This document shows positions 1-7,631 of a stretch of 64,000 bases of DNA, in pieces. The notes under the pieces were generated by a model that had not been told where the DNA came from, did no database searches, and worked only from the letters and a program-made list of their open reading frames with translations. The stretch's first letter is position 1. Every line of letters starts with the position of its first letter. The stretch comes from Sphingomonas sp. SUN019. Its GTDB lineage: Bacteria; Pseudomonadota; Alphaproteobacteria; Sphingomonadales; Sphingomonadaceae. Where the stretch lies: assembly GCF_024758705.1 (NCBI RefSeq), contig NZ_CP096971.1, positions 868,001 to 932,000 of the forward strand, given 5' to 3'. The translations under genes and the position numbers were made by a program.

Positions 1-58
1 GCGATCGTTCGGCATGCGCGATTGGTCGCATACCGAGGCGCTGTAGGAAAGCGCAACT

Positions 59-478
59 CTATCGGCTAAGACTTTTCCACCAAGCGTCTTCCTTCATTTT
101 CGACGTTAGCGCTCGCGCGTAGGACTCGAACGCCTGATTGTTTGTTGCTCGATCAGAACATCCAACCCACGCGCGCTTGCTAGCCTCGAAATCCGACCCG
201 ATTTTCTCATACAATGGCTTCACGATCGTCATTTCGATCTGCTCGTCGGCTTGTTCGAGCCATTTTGCACGGTACCACTCACTAACGACTATGGTCGAAA
301 AGATGCCTGGATCGATTTTCCCCTGCCGGTTGAGATCGCCTATGGCATGGCGTTGAAAATAGACCGCGAGGGCATGACAATGCACGTCGCTGTTCGGGTT
401 ATAAGTTAATGCTGATACATTCGCGCAGCCCATCAACATCAAAGTCGTCACTAGCGTCAATCGAAGCATCGATCGCAT
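59..478 (-). CDS. small exported (putative lipoprotein) hypothetical protein
   Basis: 139 residues with no family I recognise. The N-terminus is a hydrophobic signal segment ending in an LMGC lipobox around residues 15-18, so an outer-membrane or periplasmic lipoprotein is likely. The rest is soluble, mixed charged/aromatic, with two further Cys (about residues 34 and 107). Base composition is visibly lower in GC than the ribosomal genes beside it and codon use is less biased, which hints at later acquisition. A GGGAA motif lies directly against the first ATG and is better spaced for the in-frame ATG at 469, so the start could be 469. It sits downstream of the rplQ terminator on the same strand and is probably transcribed on its own. 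Function unknown. Confidence 0.6.
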   Translation of the reverse strand: MRSMLRLTLVTTLMLMGCANVSALTYNPNSDVHCHALAVYFQRHAIGDLNRQGKIDPGIFSTIVVSEWYRAKWLEQADEQIEMTIVKPLYEKIGSDFEASKRAWVGCSDRATNNQAFESYARALTSKMKEDAWWKSLSR

Positions 479-718
479 TTCCCGGTTTTAGCTGGTCTTT
501 TTTTACGCAGTACCGGTTACCAAAACCCTTTGAGGGAATGTATTATTCGCTGTGCCCCCAGAGCGGCGCGACCGGCTGACGCCGACCCCATCTCTCAAGA
601 AGTCGGAAAGCGCGGACCGAAAAGCGACAGCCTTCTGCGTGTGACCTGTCGAATTGGAAAGGCTGATTCTGAGCGCAAGCAGTCACAGACGATCATCCAT
701 AGCCGCTCCCGCGAAGCG

Positions 719-746
719 AAAAGGCCGCCCCATCGCTGGAGCGGCC
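719..746 (-). terminator. intrinsic terminator after rplQ
   Basis: Read on the minus strand, a 9-bp stem (GGCCGCTCC against GGGGCGGCC, one U-G wobble) with a short loop is followed by TTTT. It lies about 105 bases past the rplQ stop and closes the rpsM-rpsK-rpoA-rplQ unit. The rest of 479-718 shows no gene I can support. Confidence 0.8.
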
Positions 747-759
747 CTTCATGTCCGTC

Positions 760-840
760 GCGGCGAAGCCGCGCCGTCAGCCGGCGCTTGAGCGCCGCTG
801 ACCGGACGAGGCTTGAGCCTCGGCGTAGCTGCGCTACGCC
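760..840. repeat. array of four consecutive short hairpins between rplQ and its terminator
   Basis: Four inverted repeats follow one another: 760-772 (5-bp stem, GAA loop), 776-802 (11-bp stem with one bulged C, TTGA loop), 807-822 (6-bp stem, TTGA loop) and 822-840 (8-bp stem, TGC loop). Two loops carry the same TTGA (TCAA in the rplQ transcript). The array fills the 3' untranslated part of the rplQ message upstream of the terminator at 719-746. The structure is directly visible; a role in mRNA 3'-end stability is inference. Confidence 0.75.
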
Positions 841-852
841 TTGGCCGCCTCG

Positions 853-1275
853 CTACGCCGCCTCGTCGAAATCCTCATCCGACATCACCGGACCCGAATC
901 TTGCCCCTTCGCGCTGACGTCGCGATCGACGAATTCGATGATCGCCATCGGCGACGCGTCCGACATGCGGATGCCGGCCTTAATGACGCGGGTGTAGCCG
1001 CCATTGCGGTCGGCGTAGCGCGTGGCCAGCACGTCGAACAGCTTGATCAGCTGGGTTTCGTCTAACAACCGCGAATGCGCCAGGCGGCGGTTCGACAGGC
1101 CGCCCTTCTTGGCGAGCGTGATCAGCTTTTCGACGTACGGGCGAAGCTCCTTCGCCTTGGCGACCGTGGTCGTGATCTGTTCGTGCTTGATGAGCGCGGC
1201 GCTCATGTTGCGGAACAGGGCGATGCGGTGGGCCGAGGTCCGCTGAAGCTTACGGCCGCCTACACGATGGCGCAT
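853..1275 (-). CDS. rplQ: 50S ribosomal protein L17
   Basis: 140 residues, with the canonical L17 opening ([17 protein letters not shown]) and the conserved core ending near residue 120. A short acidic tail (SDEDFDEAA) follows and is longer than in enterobacteria. L17 binds 23S rRNA near the exit tunnel. It is the last gene of the alpha operon, 112 bases after rpoA, and is followed by the hairpin array and terminator. Start ATG is unambiguous. Confidence 0.97.
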   Translation of the reverse strand: MRHRVGGRKLQRTSAHRIALFRNMSAALIKHEQITTTVAKAKELRPYVEKLITLAKKGGLSNRRLAHSRLLDETQLIKLFDVLATRYADRNGGYTRVIKAGIRMSDASPMAIIEFVDRDVSAKGQDSGPVMSDEDFDEAA

Positions 1276-1387
1276 TGGTATTTCCTTCGTTCGTTAAGGG
1301 GCCGTTTTACGGAAACCCCAGACCAGGCGGTGCGAAACGGGCCACCGCCAAAACCCCAATGTTGAGAATGTTAAGACGATCACAGGG

Positions 1388-2449
1388 TTAACCCATGATC
1401 TCCTGTTCCAATTTCTTCGCCATCTCTTCGATGTTCTCAGGCGGCCAGCCGGGGATTTCCATGCCCAGACGCAAGCCCATCGACGACAGCACTTCCTTGA
1501 TCTCGTTCAGCGACTTGCGGCCGAAATTCGGGGTACGCAGCATCTCGGCTTCGGTCTTGCCGACCAGATCGCCGATATAGATGATGTTGTCGTTCTTCAG
1601 GCAGTTGGCCGAACGCACCGACAGTTCGAGCTCGTCGACCTTCTTCAGCAGGTAACGGTTGATCTGCTGCGTATCGCTGGTCATGTCGCCCGACGGCTGC
1701 GGCGCGGCCATGCCGACCGGAGCCGAACGCTGGACGATCGCGTCGTCGAAGTGGACGAACAGCGCTAGCTGGTCCTGCAGGATGCGGCCAGCGTAGCCGA
1801 CCGCGTCCTCCGGGGTGACGGTGCCGTCGGTCTCGATCGTCAGCGTCAGCTTGTCGTAGTCGAGATCCTGCCCGACGCGGGTCGGGTCGACCTTGTACGA
1901 CACCTGACGTACCGGCGAGTAAAGCGCATCGACCGGGATCAGGCCGATCGGCGCGTCGGCCGGGCGGTTGGCGGTCGCAGGCACATAGCCCTTACCGATG
2001 TCGGCGGTCAGCTCCATGTTGAGCGTCGCGCCGTCGTCGAGATGGCAGATGACCAGATCGGGGTTCATCACCTCGATATCGCCGCTGACCGCAATGTCGC
2101 CGGCCTTCACCTCGGCCGGGCCGGTGGCGGACAGCTGGAGCCGCTTCGGGCCTTCGCCCTGCATGCGGATCGCGATCTGCTTCACGTTCAGGACGATGTC
2201 GGTCACGTCCTCACGGACGCCGGCCAGGCTCGAAAACTCGTGCAGCACGTTCTCGATCTTGATCGAGGTCACCGCCGCGCCCTGCAGGCTCGACAGGAGC
2301 ACGCGACGCAGCGCGTTGCCGAGCGTCAGACCGAAGCCACGCTCGAGCGGTTCGGCGATGAAGGTCGCCTTGCGCTTGCCATCGCCGCTCTTCTTTTCGA
2401 GCGAATTGGGCTTCTTCAGTTCCTGCCAGTTCTTTGCATTGACGGACAA
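1388..2449 (-). CDS. rpoA: DNA-directed RNA polymerase subunit alpha
   Basis: About 353 residues. The N-terminal domain carries the dimerisation motif around [15 protein letters not shown]; the C-terminal domain (about residue 270 onward) carries the helix-hairpin-helix signature ([12 protein letters not shown]) that contacts UP-element DNA and activators. There is no ATG at the N-terminus. The reading frame opens with two in-frame TTG codons, at 2455 and 2449. A GGGGA Shine-Dalgarno seven bases before 2449 makes that TTG the better start, giving MSVNAKNWQ. Known role: scaffold for RNA polymerase assembly. Its place between rpsK and rplQ is standard. Confidence 0.96.
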   Translation of the reverse strand: MSVNAKNWQELKKPNSLEKKSGDGKRKATFIAEPLERGFGLTLGNALRRVLLSSLQGAAVTSIKIENVLHEFSSLAGVREDVTDIVLNVKQIAIRMQGEGPKRLQLSATGPAEVKAGDIAVSGDIEVMNPDLVICHLDDGATLNMELTADIGKGYVPATANRPADAPIGLIPVDALYSPVRQVSYKVDPTRVGQDLDYDKLTLTIETDGTVTPEDAVGYAGRILQDQLALFVHFDDAIVQRSAPVGMAAPQPSGDMTSDTQQINRYLLKKVDELELSVRSANCLKNDNIIYIGDLVGKTEAEMLRTPNFGRKSLNEIKEVLSSMGLRLGMEIPGWPPENIEEMAKKLEQEIMG

Positions 2450-2508
2450 GCTCAAGTCCCCTGGTGTTGGGCCAGTGCGGGGGCGGCACCGGCCGGGAGA
2501 GAAAGACG

Positions 2509-2528
2509 CCCCGGCTCGTCAGCCGGGG
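2509..2528 (-). terminator. GC-rich hairpin in the rpsK-rpoA spacer
   Basis: An 8-bp perfect stem (CCCCGGCT / AGCCGGGG) with a four-base loop, followed on the minus strand by a pyrimidine run containing TTT. It could be a weak attenuator lowering rpoA and rplQ relative to rpsM and rpsK, or a processing or stability element. No strong U-tract, so full termination is unlikely. Confidence 0.45.
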
Positions 2529-2550
2529 GTCGGAGATCAAACGCCCGAGA

Positions 2551-2940
2551 TCAGACTCGACGACGCTTGGAAGGACGGACGCCGTTGTGCGGGATCGAGG
2601 TGACGTCGCGGATCGAGCTGATCTGGAAACCGACCGCCTGCAGCGCGCGAAGCGCCGATTCGCGGCCCGACCCCGGACCCTTCACTTCGATTTCCAGCGT
2701 GCGCACGCCGTGTTCGGCGGCCTTCTTGCCGGCGTCTTCCGCAGCGACCTGCGCGGCGTACGGCGTCGATTTGCGCGACCCCTTGAACCCCATCATGCCC
2801 GCGGACGACCACGAAATGGTGTTGCCCTGCGCGTCGGTGATCGTGATCATGGTGTTGTTGAAGCTGGCGTTCACATGGGCGACGCCGGCGGTGATGTTCT
2901 TGCGTTCGCGACGGCGAATACGCTGCGGTTCACGTGCCAT
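2551..2940 (-). CDS. rpsK: 30S ribosomal protein S11
   Basis: 129 residues, the usual S11 length. It contains the conserved glycine-rich segment around [20 protein letters not shown] and the basic C-terminus [14 protein letters not shown]11 sits on the platform of the small subunit next to S6, S18 and the 3' end of 16S rRNA. Second gene of the alpha operon, between rpsM and rpoA. Alphaproteobacteria keep rpsD elsewhere, and indeed rpsD is not present here. Confidence 0.97.
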   Translation of the reverse strand: MAREPQRIRRRERKNITAGVAHVNASFNNTMITITDAQGNTISWSSAGMMGFKGSRKSTPYAAQVAAEDAGKKAAEHGVRTLEIEVKGPGSGRESALRALQAVGFQISSIRDVTSIPHNGVRPSKRRRV

Positions 2941-3052
2941 TCGGTATTCCTGACCTTGTCTCTCAAGAGCCGGGCGGAGCGCGGAAAGTTAGGCTAAGGT
3001 TAGCCCTAAATCGCGCCGACCTGACCGGCCGAAAATTGGTAAGTCCTTGAAC

Positions 3053-3421
3053 TTACTTCTTCTTACCGGCGATCGGCTTGGCCTTGCCCTTGCGAGTGCG
3101 CGCATTGGTGTGCGTGCGCTGGCCACGAACCGGAAGGCCCTTGCGATGACGCAGACCGCGATAGCAGGCCAGGTCCATCAGGCGCTTGATGTTCATCGCG
3201 GTTTCGCGACGGAGATCGCCTTCCACGGTGTGATCGGCGTCGATCGCTTCGCGGATCTGCAGCACTTCCTGATCGGTCAGATCCTGGACGCGGCGCTCGG
3301 GCGCGATTTCCAGCTTGGTCGTGATGGCCTTCGCCTTCGTCGGGCCGATGCCGTGGATATAGGTCAGCGCGATCACCACGCGCTTGTTGGTCGGGATGTT
3401 GACACCCGCGATACGTGCCAT
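3053..3421 (-). CDS. rpsM: 30S ribosomal protein S13
   Basis: 122 residues. Starts [15 protein letters not shown] with the helix-two-turn-helix region, then the conserved [14 protein letters not shown] segment. The lysine-rich tail ends in KKK and reaches the P-site tRNA. S13 forms the head bridges to L5. An AGGAGAA ribosome-binding site precedes the ATG. It is the first gene of the alpha operon, behind the promoter at 3563-3591 with a leader of about 135 bases. No rpmJ gene lies between secY and rpsM. Confidence 0.97.
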   Translation of the reverse strand: MARIAGVNIPTNKRVVIALTYIHGIGPTKAKAITTKLEIAPERRVQDLTDQEVLQIREAIDADHTVEGDLRRETAMNIKRLMDLACYRGLRHRKGLPVRGQRTHTNARTRKGKAKPIAGKKK

Positions 3422-3562
3422 GAAATTGTTCTCCTAGCTCCACAGCGTCCGGCATGGCTGCCACGCACGCTATCTCTTCGCCCAAAACAGACTATCGCCC
3501 CGACGCACGATTGCGGCGCACGCCAAGAAGCGCCGCCGGGACCGGTATGTCGGAGTGAATTT

Positions 3563-3591
3563 CAGGTAAGCGCGCGTCGACGTGCTGTCAA
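3563..3591 (-). promoter_or_regulatory. predicted sigma-70 type promoter of the alpha operon
   Basis: On the minus strand a perfect TTGACA (3591-3586) is separated by 17 bases from TACCTG (3568-3563). It lies directly after the terminator hairpin at 3619-3642 and upstream of rpsM, so rpsM-rpsK-rpoA-rplQ likely has its own transcription start near 3556. The boxes are visible; activity is inference. Confidence 0.65.
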
Positions 3592-3618
3592 GCGCGCGGA
3601 TGCATGAAACGAATTGGC

Positions 3619-3642
3619 CGGCAGGAAGCGGACTTCCTGCCG
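3619..3642 (-). terminator. hairpin terminator after the Lys/Thr-rich peptide gene
   Basis: A perfect 10-bp stem (CGGCAGGAAG / CTTCCTGCCG) with a four-base loop, about 35 bases downstream of the peptide stop codon on the minus strand. The following sequence has only scattered T residues, so efficiency is uncertain. Together with the promoter just beyond, it separates the inserted genes from rpsM. Confidence 0.6.
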
Positions 3643-3676
3643 ACCACGGCGACCCTACGGGAGCCAGGGCGCCGAT

Positions 3677-3838
3677 TCAGGAAGTCGTCTTGGTCTTCGT
3701 GGTCGTCACCTTGGTGGCGTGGACCTTCTTGGCCTTGGTCGGCTTGGCGACCTTGTGGGTTTCGACCGTCTTGGTGGCGGCGAACGCGGGGCTGGCGACC
3801 ATTGCGAGCGCGGCGATCGGGGCAAGATAACGCAACAT
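3677..3838 (-). CDS. 53-residue secreted Lys/Thr-rich peptide
   Basis: A short ORF with a clear signal peptide (residues 1-20, hydrophobic core, cleavage expected after PAFA) and a mature part of 33 residues holding 9 Lys and 11 Thr, ending TTKTKTTS. A strong ribosome-binding site (AAGGAG, eight bases before ATG) supports translation, and a terminator hairpin follows. The mature part is very basic, low in complexity and without cysteine. I do not recognise a named family; small exported Ala/Lys/Thr-rich peptides are common in sphingomonads and their role is unknown. It lies inside the ribosomal cluster, between an SRPBCC gene and rpsM. Confidence 0.7.
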   Translation of the reverse strand: MLRYLAPIAALAMVASPAFAATKTVETHKVAKPTKAKKVHATKVTTTKTKTTS

Positions 3839-3858
3839 CGGATTCTCTCCTTAACGGG

Positions 3859-3889
3859 GGGCTGGCGGAGAGGGAGTGACCGCCAGCCC
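3859..3889 (-). other. hairpin between the SRPBCC gene and the 53-residue peptide gene
   Basis: A 9-bp stem (GGGCTGGCG / CGCCAGCCC) with a 13-base loop lies after the SRPBCC stop and just before the peptide gene's ribosome-binding site. It has no U-tract. It may be a Rho-independent-like pause, a stability element, or a translational control hairpin for the peptide. Confidence 0.4.
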
Positions 3890-3948
3890 TGAGTCCGGTG
3901 CTACGCCGTGGCGGCGATCAGCGTGGTGACACGATCATGACAAGTTCG

Positions 3949-4494
3949 TCATGTCGCGGGCGGCGTGGCGACTGCGGCTGCCTTCAGCCCGTCGAGCTGG
4001 AGCGTCATCACCTTGTCGACCAGCGGCGCGATCTTTTCCGCGCCGCCGCGAATATAGCCGCCGACGACATAGGTCAGCGTCACCTTCGTCGCGCCGGCTC
4101 CCTCGGGCGTCAGCGTGAAGGTCATCGTTCCCGTCACCGCCTCGGCCTGCAGCGGGCCGAGCGCGCCCTGTAGGCGGAGCATCTTCGGCGGCTGGCTATA
4201 GACGATGCGCGCGTGTTCGACGCTGCCGCGCGTCGTCGGCGTATCGCCGGGAATCTTCTCGCAGAAACAGCCGGTGGCCTGCGAATCGATGTAGAGGTTC
4301 TTCGCGTCGCCCGAATAGGTGTGTTCGGCGTTCCACCATTTCGTCGGCGACCGCAGCGTGTCCCACACGACCTGCGGCGGCGCGGCGATCGTCACCGTGG
4401 CGGCGGTTTCGAAACCCGCGGGTTCGGCCTTCACGACCTCCGCCTGGACGGACGTCGCCAGCCCCAGCGCGATGATCCCGACAATGATCCGCAT
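3949..4494 (-). CDS. SRPBCC (START/Bet v 1-like) family protein with signal peptide
   Basis: 181 residues. Residues 1-18 form a signal peptide (MRIIVGIIALGLATSVQA), so the protein is exported. The remainder resembles SRPBCC proteins: an opening beta strand with the typical APPQVVWDTLRSPTKWW pattern, two central Cys (GCFCE, about residues 76-78), then beta strands and a long C-terminal helix. Such folds bind hydrophobic ligands in a deep cavity; ligand and function are unknown here. It sits downstream of adk on the same strand and is not part of the usual ribosomal cluster. A secreted SRPBCC is less common than the cytosolic form. Confidence 0.8.
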   Translation of the reverse strand: MRIIVGIIALGLATSVQAEVVKAEPAGFETAATVTIAAPPQVVWDTLRSPTKWWNAEHTYSGDAKNLYIDSQATGCFCEKIPGDTPTTRGSVEHARIVYSQPPKMLRLQGALGPLQAEAVTGTMTFTLTPEGAGATKVTLTYVVGGYIRGGAEKIAPLVDKVMTLQLDGLKAAAVATPPAT

Positions 4495-4545
4495 CGTCCT
4501 GCCCCCCTCCCCGCTACGATACGCGCAGGGGTAGGGAAGGCAATG

Positions 4546-5193
4546 TCACTTGCGGTCGAGAATGTCCTCGATCGCCTGCGTGACGTGCGCGATGTCGGCC
4601 ATGCCGTCGACGCGGTATACCAGCCCGCGCGCTTCGTAGCCGGGCAGGATCGGCGCGGTCTTCGCGCGATATTCGGTCATCCGCGTGCGGACGGTTTCCT
4701 CGTTGTCGTCCGGACGGCGCTTGAACTCGTGATGCCCACACACATCGCAGGTGTCGGCGACTTTCGGCTGCTTGAATTTGTCGTGATAGCCCGCCCCGCA
4801 GTTGGCGCAGGTGAAGCGGCCGACGATGCGTTCGACCAGCGCATCCTCATCGACGGCGAGCTCGATCACGAAATCCAGCGTCGCCTCGCGTTCGGCGAGC
4901 AGCTTGTCGAGCGCATCGGCCTGTGCGGCGGTGCGGGGATAACCGTCGAAGATCGCGCCGTTGCCGGTTCCCTGATCGAGCCGTTCGCCGATTAGCGCAG
5001 ACACGATCGCGTCGGAGACGAGTTCGCCCGCCTCCATCACCGATTTCGCCTGCAGCCCGACCGGCGTGCCCGCCTTCACCGCGGCGCGGAGCATGTCGCC
5101 GGTGGATAGCTGGACCATCCCGCGGTCAGCCTCCAACCGCGCCGCCTGCGTCCCCTTTCCCGCACCCGGCGGACCAAGCAATATGATGTTCAC
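4546..5193 (-). CDS. adk: adenylate kinase (Cys4 zinc-LID form)
   Basis: Catalyses ATP + AMP = 2 ADP. From the GTG at 5193 the protein has 215 residues, the family norm, and starts MNIILLG with Walker A GPPGAGKGT at 7-15. An in-frame ATG at 5211 would add six residues. A GGGAG lies 11 bases before the GTG, and nothing comparable precedes the ATG, so GTG is preferred. The LID carries four cysteines (129, 132, 149, 152; CANC and CDVC), the zinc-binding arrangement of Gram-positive-like enzymes and also found in alphaproteobacteria. It follows secY closely and is presumably cotranscribed. Confidence 0.95.
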   Translation of the reverse strand: MNIILLGPPGAGKGTQAARLEADRGMVQLSTGDMLRAAVKAGTPVGLQAKSVMEAGELVSDAIVSALIGERLDQGTGNGAIFDGYPRTAAQADALDKLLAEREATLDFVIELAVDEDALVERIVGRFTCANCGAGYHDKFKQPKVADTCDVCGHHEFKRRPDDNEETVRTRMTEYRAKTAPILPGYEARGLVYRVDGMADIAHVTQAIEDILDRK

Positions 5194-5225
5194 GGCCGAA
5201 CGCACTCCCATTCGTTCAGTGGAGG

Positions 5226-6590
5226 TTAGCGGAGGCGGCCGCCCTTGAGCTTGGCCTTCTTGATCAGGTCGCCGTACTGATGCGCCAGCAGGTGCGACTG
5301 GATCTGCGTCACGGTGTCCATCGTCACGTTGACCACGATCAGCAGCGACGTGCCGCCAAGGTAGAACGGGATCGACAGCGCCGAGACGAGATATTCGGGC
5401 ACCACGCAGATAAAGGTCAGATACGCCGCGCCGATCACCGTGATGCGCGTCAGCACGTAATCGAAATAGACCTCTGTGTTCTTGCCTGGACGAATGCCCG
5501 GCACGAACCCGCCGTAGCGCTTCAGATTCTCCGCCGTCTCTTCCGGGTTGAACACGACCGCGGTGTAGAAGAACGAGAAGAAGATGATGCCCGCGGCGTA
5601 CAGCGCCATGTACACCGGCGATCCGTGCTGCAGATACTGATTCAGCGTGATGATGATGTCGCCGAACGTGCTCTCGCCCGCGGCGCGCTGCCCGGCGAAC
5701 TGCGTGATCGTCAGCGGCATCAACAGCAGCGAGGACGCGAAGATCGGCGGGATGACGCCCGCGGTGTTGATTTTCAGCGGCAGATGGCTCCGATCGGCCT
5801 GCATCCCGCGCTGCGTCGCGCGCTTCGGATATTGGATCAGGATGCGGCGCTGCGCGCGCTCCATGAAGCAGATCAGCAGGACGAGACCGACGACCGCGAC
5901 GATGATGCCGATCAGGGTGAACGCGCTCATCGAGCCCGAACGACCGCCCTCGAGCAGGTTGATCAGCGTCGTCGGCAGATGCGCGACAATGCCCGCCATG
6001 ATGATCAGCGAAATGCCGTTGCCGATGCCGCGGCTGGTGATCTGTTCACCCAGCCACATCAGGAACATCGTGCCGCCGATCAGCGAGATGACCGCACCCA
6101 CGCGGAACAGCATGCCCGGCTCGATCACCGCCTGCAGGCCCTGCGTCGCGCCCAGTGTCTCAAGCCCGACGGCGATGAAATAACCCTGCACCGCGGTCAG
6201 CGCGACGGTGCCGTAGCGAGTGTATTGGTTGAGCTTCTTGCGGCCCGATTCGCCGTCCTTCTTGATCGCGGCCAGCGTCGGCGACAGCGACGTCGCCAGC
6301 TGCACGACGATCGAGGCGGTGATGTACGGCATCACGCCCAGCGCGATCAGCGACATCCGGCTGAGCGACCCGCCCGAGAAGGTGTTGAAGAAATCGAGCA
6401 CGCCGCCCTGGGTCTGCGCGCTGAGCAGGCCGAGCGCGGTCGGATCGATTCCCGGCAGCGGCACATAGCTGAGCAAGCGGAACACGATCAGCGCGCCGAT
6501 CGTGAACCACAACCGTTTCTTGAGATCGGTCGCCTGCGCGAACTTCGACAGGCTGATGCCTTGCGCCATCTGGTCGGCTGCGGATGCCAT
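5226..6590 (-). CDS. secY: Sec translocon channel subunit SecY
   Basis: 454 residues with ten transmembrane segments. The N-terminal helix begins near KKRLWFTIGALIVFRLLSYVPLPG; the conserved cytosolic loop contains QYPKRATQRGMQ, and the C5-C6 loop carries GFVPGIRPG. SecY is the central pore of SecYEG in the inner membrane. It follows rplO, as in most spc operons, but a palindromic element occupies the spacer. adk follows after about 30 bases. Confidence 0.97.
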   Translation of the reverse strand: MASAADQMAQGISLSKFAQATDLKKRLWFTIGALIVFRLLSYVPLPGIDPTALGLLSAQTQGGVLDFFNTFSGGSLSRMSLIALGVMPYITASIVVQLATSLSPTLAAIKKDGESGRKKLNQYTRYGTVALTAVQGYFIAVGLETLGATQGLQAVIEPGMLFRVGAVISLIGGTMFLMWLGEQITSRGIGNGISLIIMAGIVAHLPTTLINLLEGGRSGSMSAFTLIGIIVAVVGLVLLICFMERAQRRILIQYPKRATQRGMQADRSHLPLKINTAGVIPPIFASSLLLMPLTITQFAGQRAAGESTFGDIIITLNQYLQHGSPVYMALYAAGIIFFSFFYTAVVFNPEETAENLKRYGGFVPGIRPGKNTEVYFDYVLTRITVIGAAYLTFICVVPEYLVSALSIPFYLGGTSLLIVVNVTMDTVTQIQSHLLAHQYGDLIKKAKLKGGRLR

Positions 6591-6706
6591 GCGTCTGTGT
6601 ACCTTGGACTCGGAAATAGCGGCGAAACGAAAAGCGGCGGGATGCGATATGACCCGCCCCGCCGCTCATATAGGCGCGAGAGCGCGCTTGTCTAATGCCC
6701 CTGTTC

Positions 6707-6795
6707 GTCATCCCCGCGAAAGAGGGGACCCATCACCCGGATATGCAGCTTGTGACAACGCGCGGGAGATGGGTTCCCGCTTTCGCGGGAATGAC
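6707..6795. repeat. REP-like palindromic element between rplO and secY
   Basis: Imperfect inverted repeat: the left arm begins GTCATCCCCGCGAAAG and continues to GACCCATC, and the right arm reads GATGGGTTCCCGCTTTCGCGG ending in ATGAC. The central 30 or so bases are unpaired. A related element lies at 16814-16893. Such GTCATYCC-bounded palindromes are dispersed in sphingomonad genomes. Lying between two cotranscribed genes, it would fold into a hairpin in the message. Confidence 0.75.
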
Positions 6796-6807
6796 AGCAG
6801 TTGCAAG

Positions 6808-7350
6808 TTACGCCTTGAACGACGCCTTGTGCGCCTGGCGTTCCTTGTACTTCACGCCCTTTTTCGCAGCAGCCTTTTCGGCGGCGGGGATCAGGTTGAT
6901 CACGTCGACCTTGCCGCCAGCCTTCTCGACCGCCTCGATCGCGCCCTTCGACGCGCCCGCGACCGTGAACGACAGCACCGTGGTCAGTTCGCCCTTGGCG
7001 AGCAGGCGCACGCCGTCCTTGCCACCGCGCGCCAGGCCGGCGGCCTTCAGCGCCTCGTGGTCCAGCGTCGCGTTCTTTTCGATCTTGCCCGCGTCGACCG
7101 CCTTCTGGATCGCGCCCAGGTTCACCTCGGCATAATCCTTGGCGAAGATGTTGTTGAAGCCGCGCTTCGGCAACCGCATGTGGAGCGGCATCTGGCCGCC
7201 CTCGAACCCTGCGATCGACACGCCTTCGCGGCTCTTCTGGCCCTTGACGCCGCGTCCGCCGGTCTTGCCCTTGCCCGAACCGATGCCGCGTCCGACGCGC
7301 ATCTTGGATTTACGGGCGCCCGCATTGTCGCGGATTTCGTTCAGCTTCAT
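6808..7350 (-). CDS. rplO: 50S ribosomal protein L15
   Basis: 180 residues from the ATG at 7350 ([16 protein letters not shown]); an upstream in-frame GTG at 7359 is less likely. It shows the Gly/Arg/Lys-rich N-terminal extension typical of L15 ([17 protein letters not shown]), then the globular L18e-like domain. It has a lysine-rich C-terminal tail of about 20 residues ([18 protein letters not shown]). L15 binds 23S rRNA late in 50S assembly. It is followed by the palindromic element and secY. Confidence 0.96.
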   Translation of the reverse strand: MKLNEIRDNAGARKSKMRVGRGIGSGKGKTGGRGVKGQKSREGVSIAGFEGGQMPLHMRLPKRGFNNIFAKDYAEVNLGAIQKAVDAGKIEKNATLDHEALKAAGLARGGKDGVRLLAKGELTTVLSFTVAGASKGAIEAVEKAGGKVDVINLIPAAEKAAAKKGVKYKERQAHKASFKA

Positions 7351-7449
7351 GATATGCACTCGCTTTCGCTTTTGTCGCGCTATGGAAAAAGGAAGGGGGC
7401 CGGTTAGCCCCCTTCCCCGTATTTGTCACTAGGTAGAAGCGGCGGACCT

Positions 7450-7626
7450 TTAGTCCTGCACTTCGACCATGTGCTGCACCTTGCGGATCATGCCGCGGAC
7501 TTCGGGGCTGTCCTCCAGCTCCGCGACACGGTGCATCTTGTTGAGGCGCAGGCCGATCAGCGTCGCGCGCTGATCGGAGGTGCGGCGGATCGGCGAGCCG
7601 GTCTGCTTGATCTTGATGGTGGCCAT
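7450..7626 (-). CDS. rpmD: 50S ribosomal protein L30
   Basis: 58 residues, matching L30. It starts [15 protein letters not shown] and contains the conserved [13 protein letters not shown] stretch, ending MVEVQD. It lies between rpsE and rplO, the normal spc position, with a 5-base gap to rpsE. Confidence 0.96.
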   Translation of the reverse strand: MATIKIKQTGSPIRRTSDQRATLIGLRLNKMHRVAELEDSPEVRGMIRKVQHMVEVQD

Positions 7627-7631
7627 ATCGC

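Noticed and set aside
5280..6695. 471-residue plus-strand open frame opposite secY
   Set aside because: It is antisense to secY, dominated by Arg/Asp/His composition from the complementary strand, with no family resemblance.
5212..7349. Missing rpmJ (L36) near secY
   Set aside because: No 37-41 residue Cys-containing basic ORF was found between secY, adk and rpsM; in this group it lies elsewhere, so the absence is not unusual.
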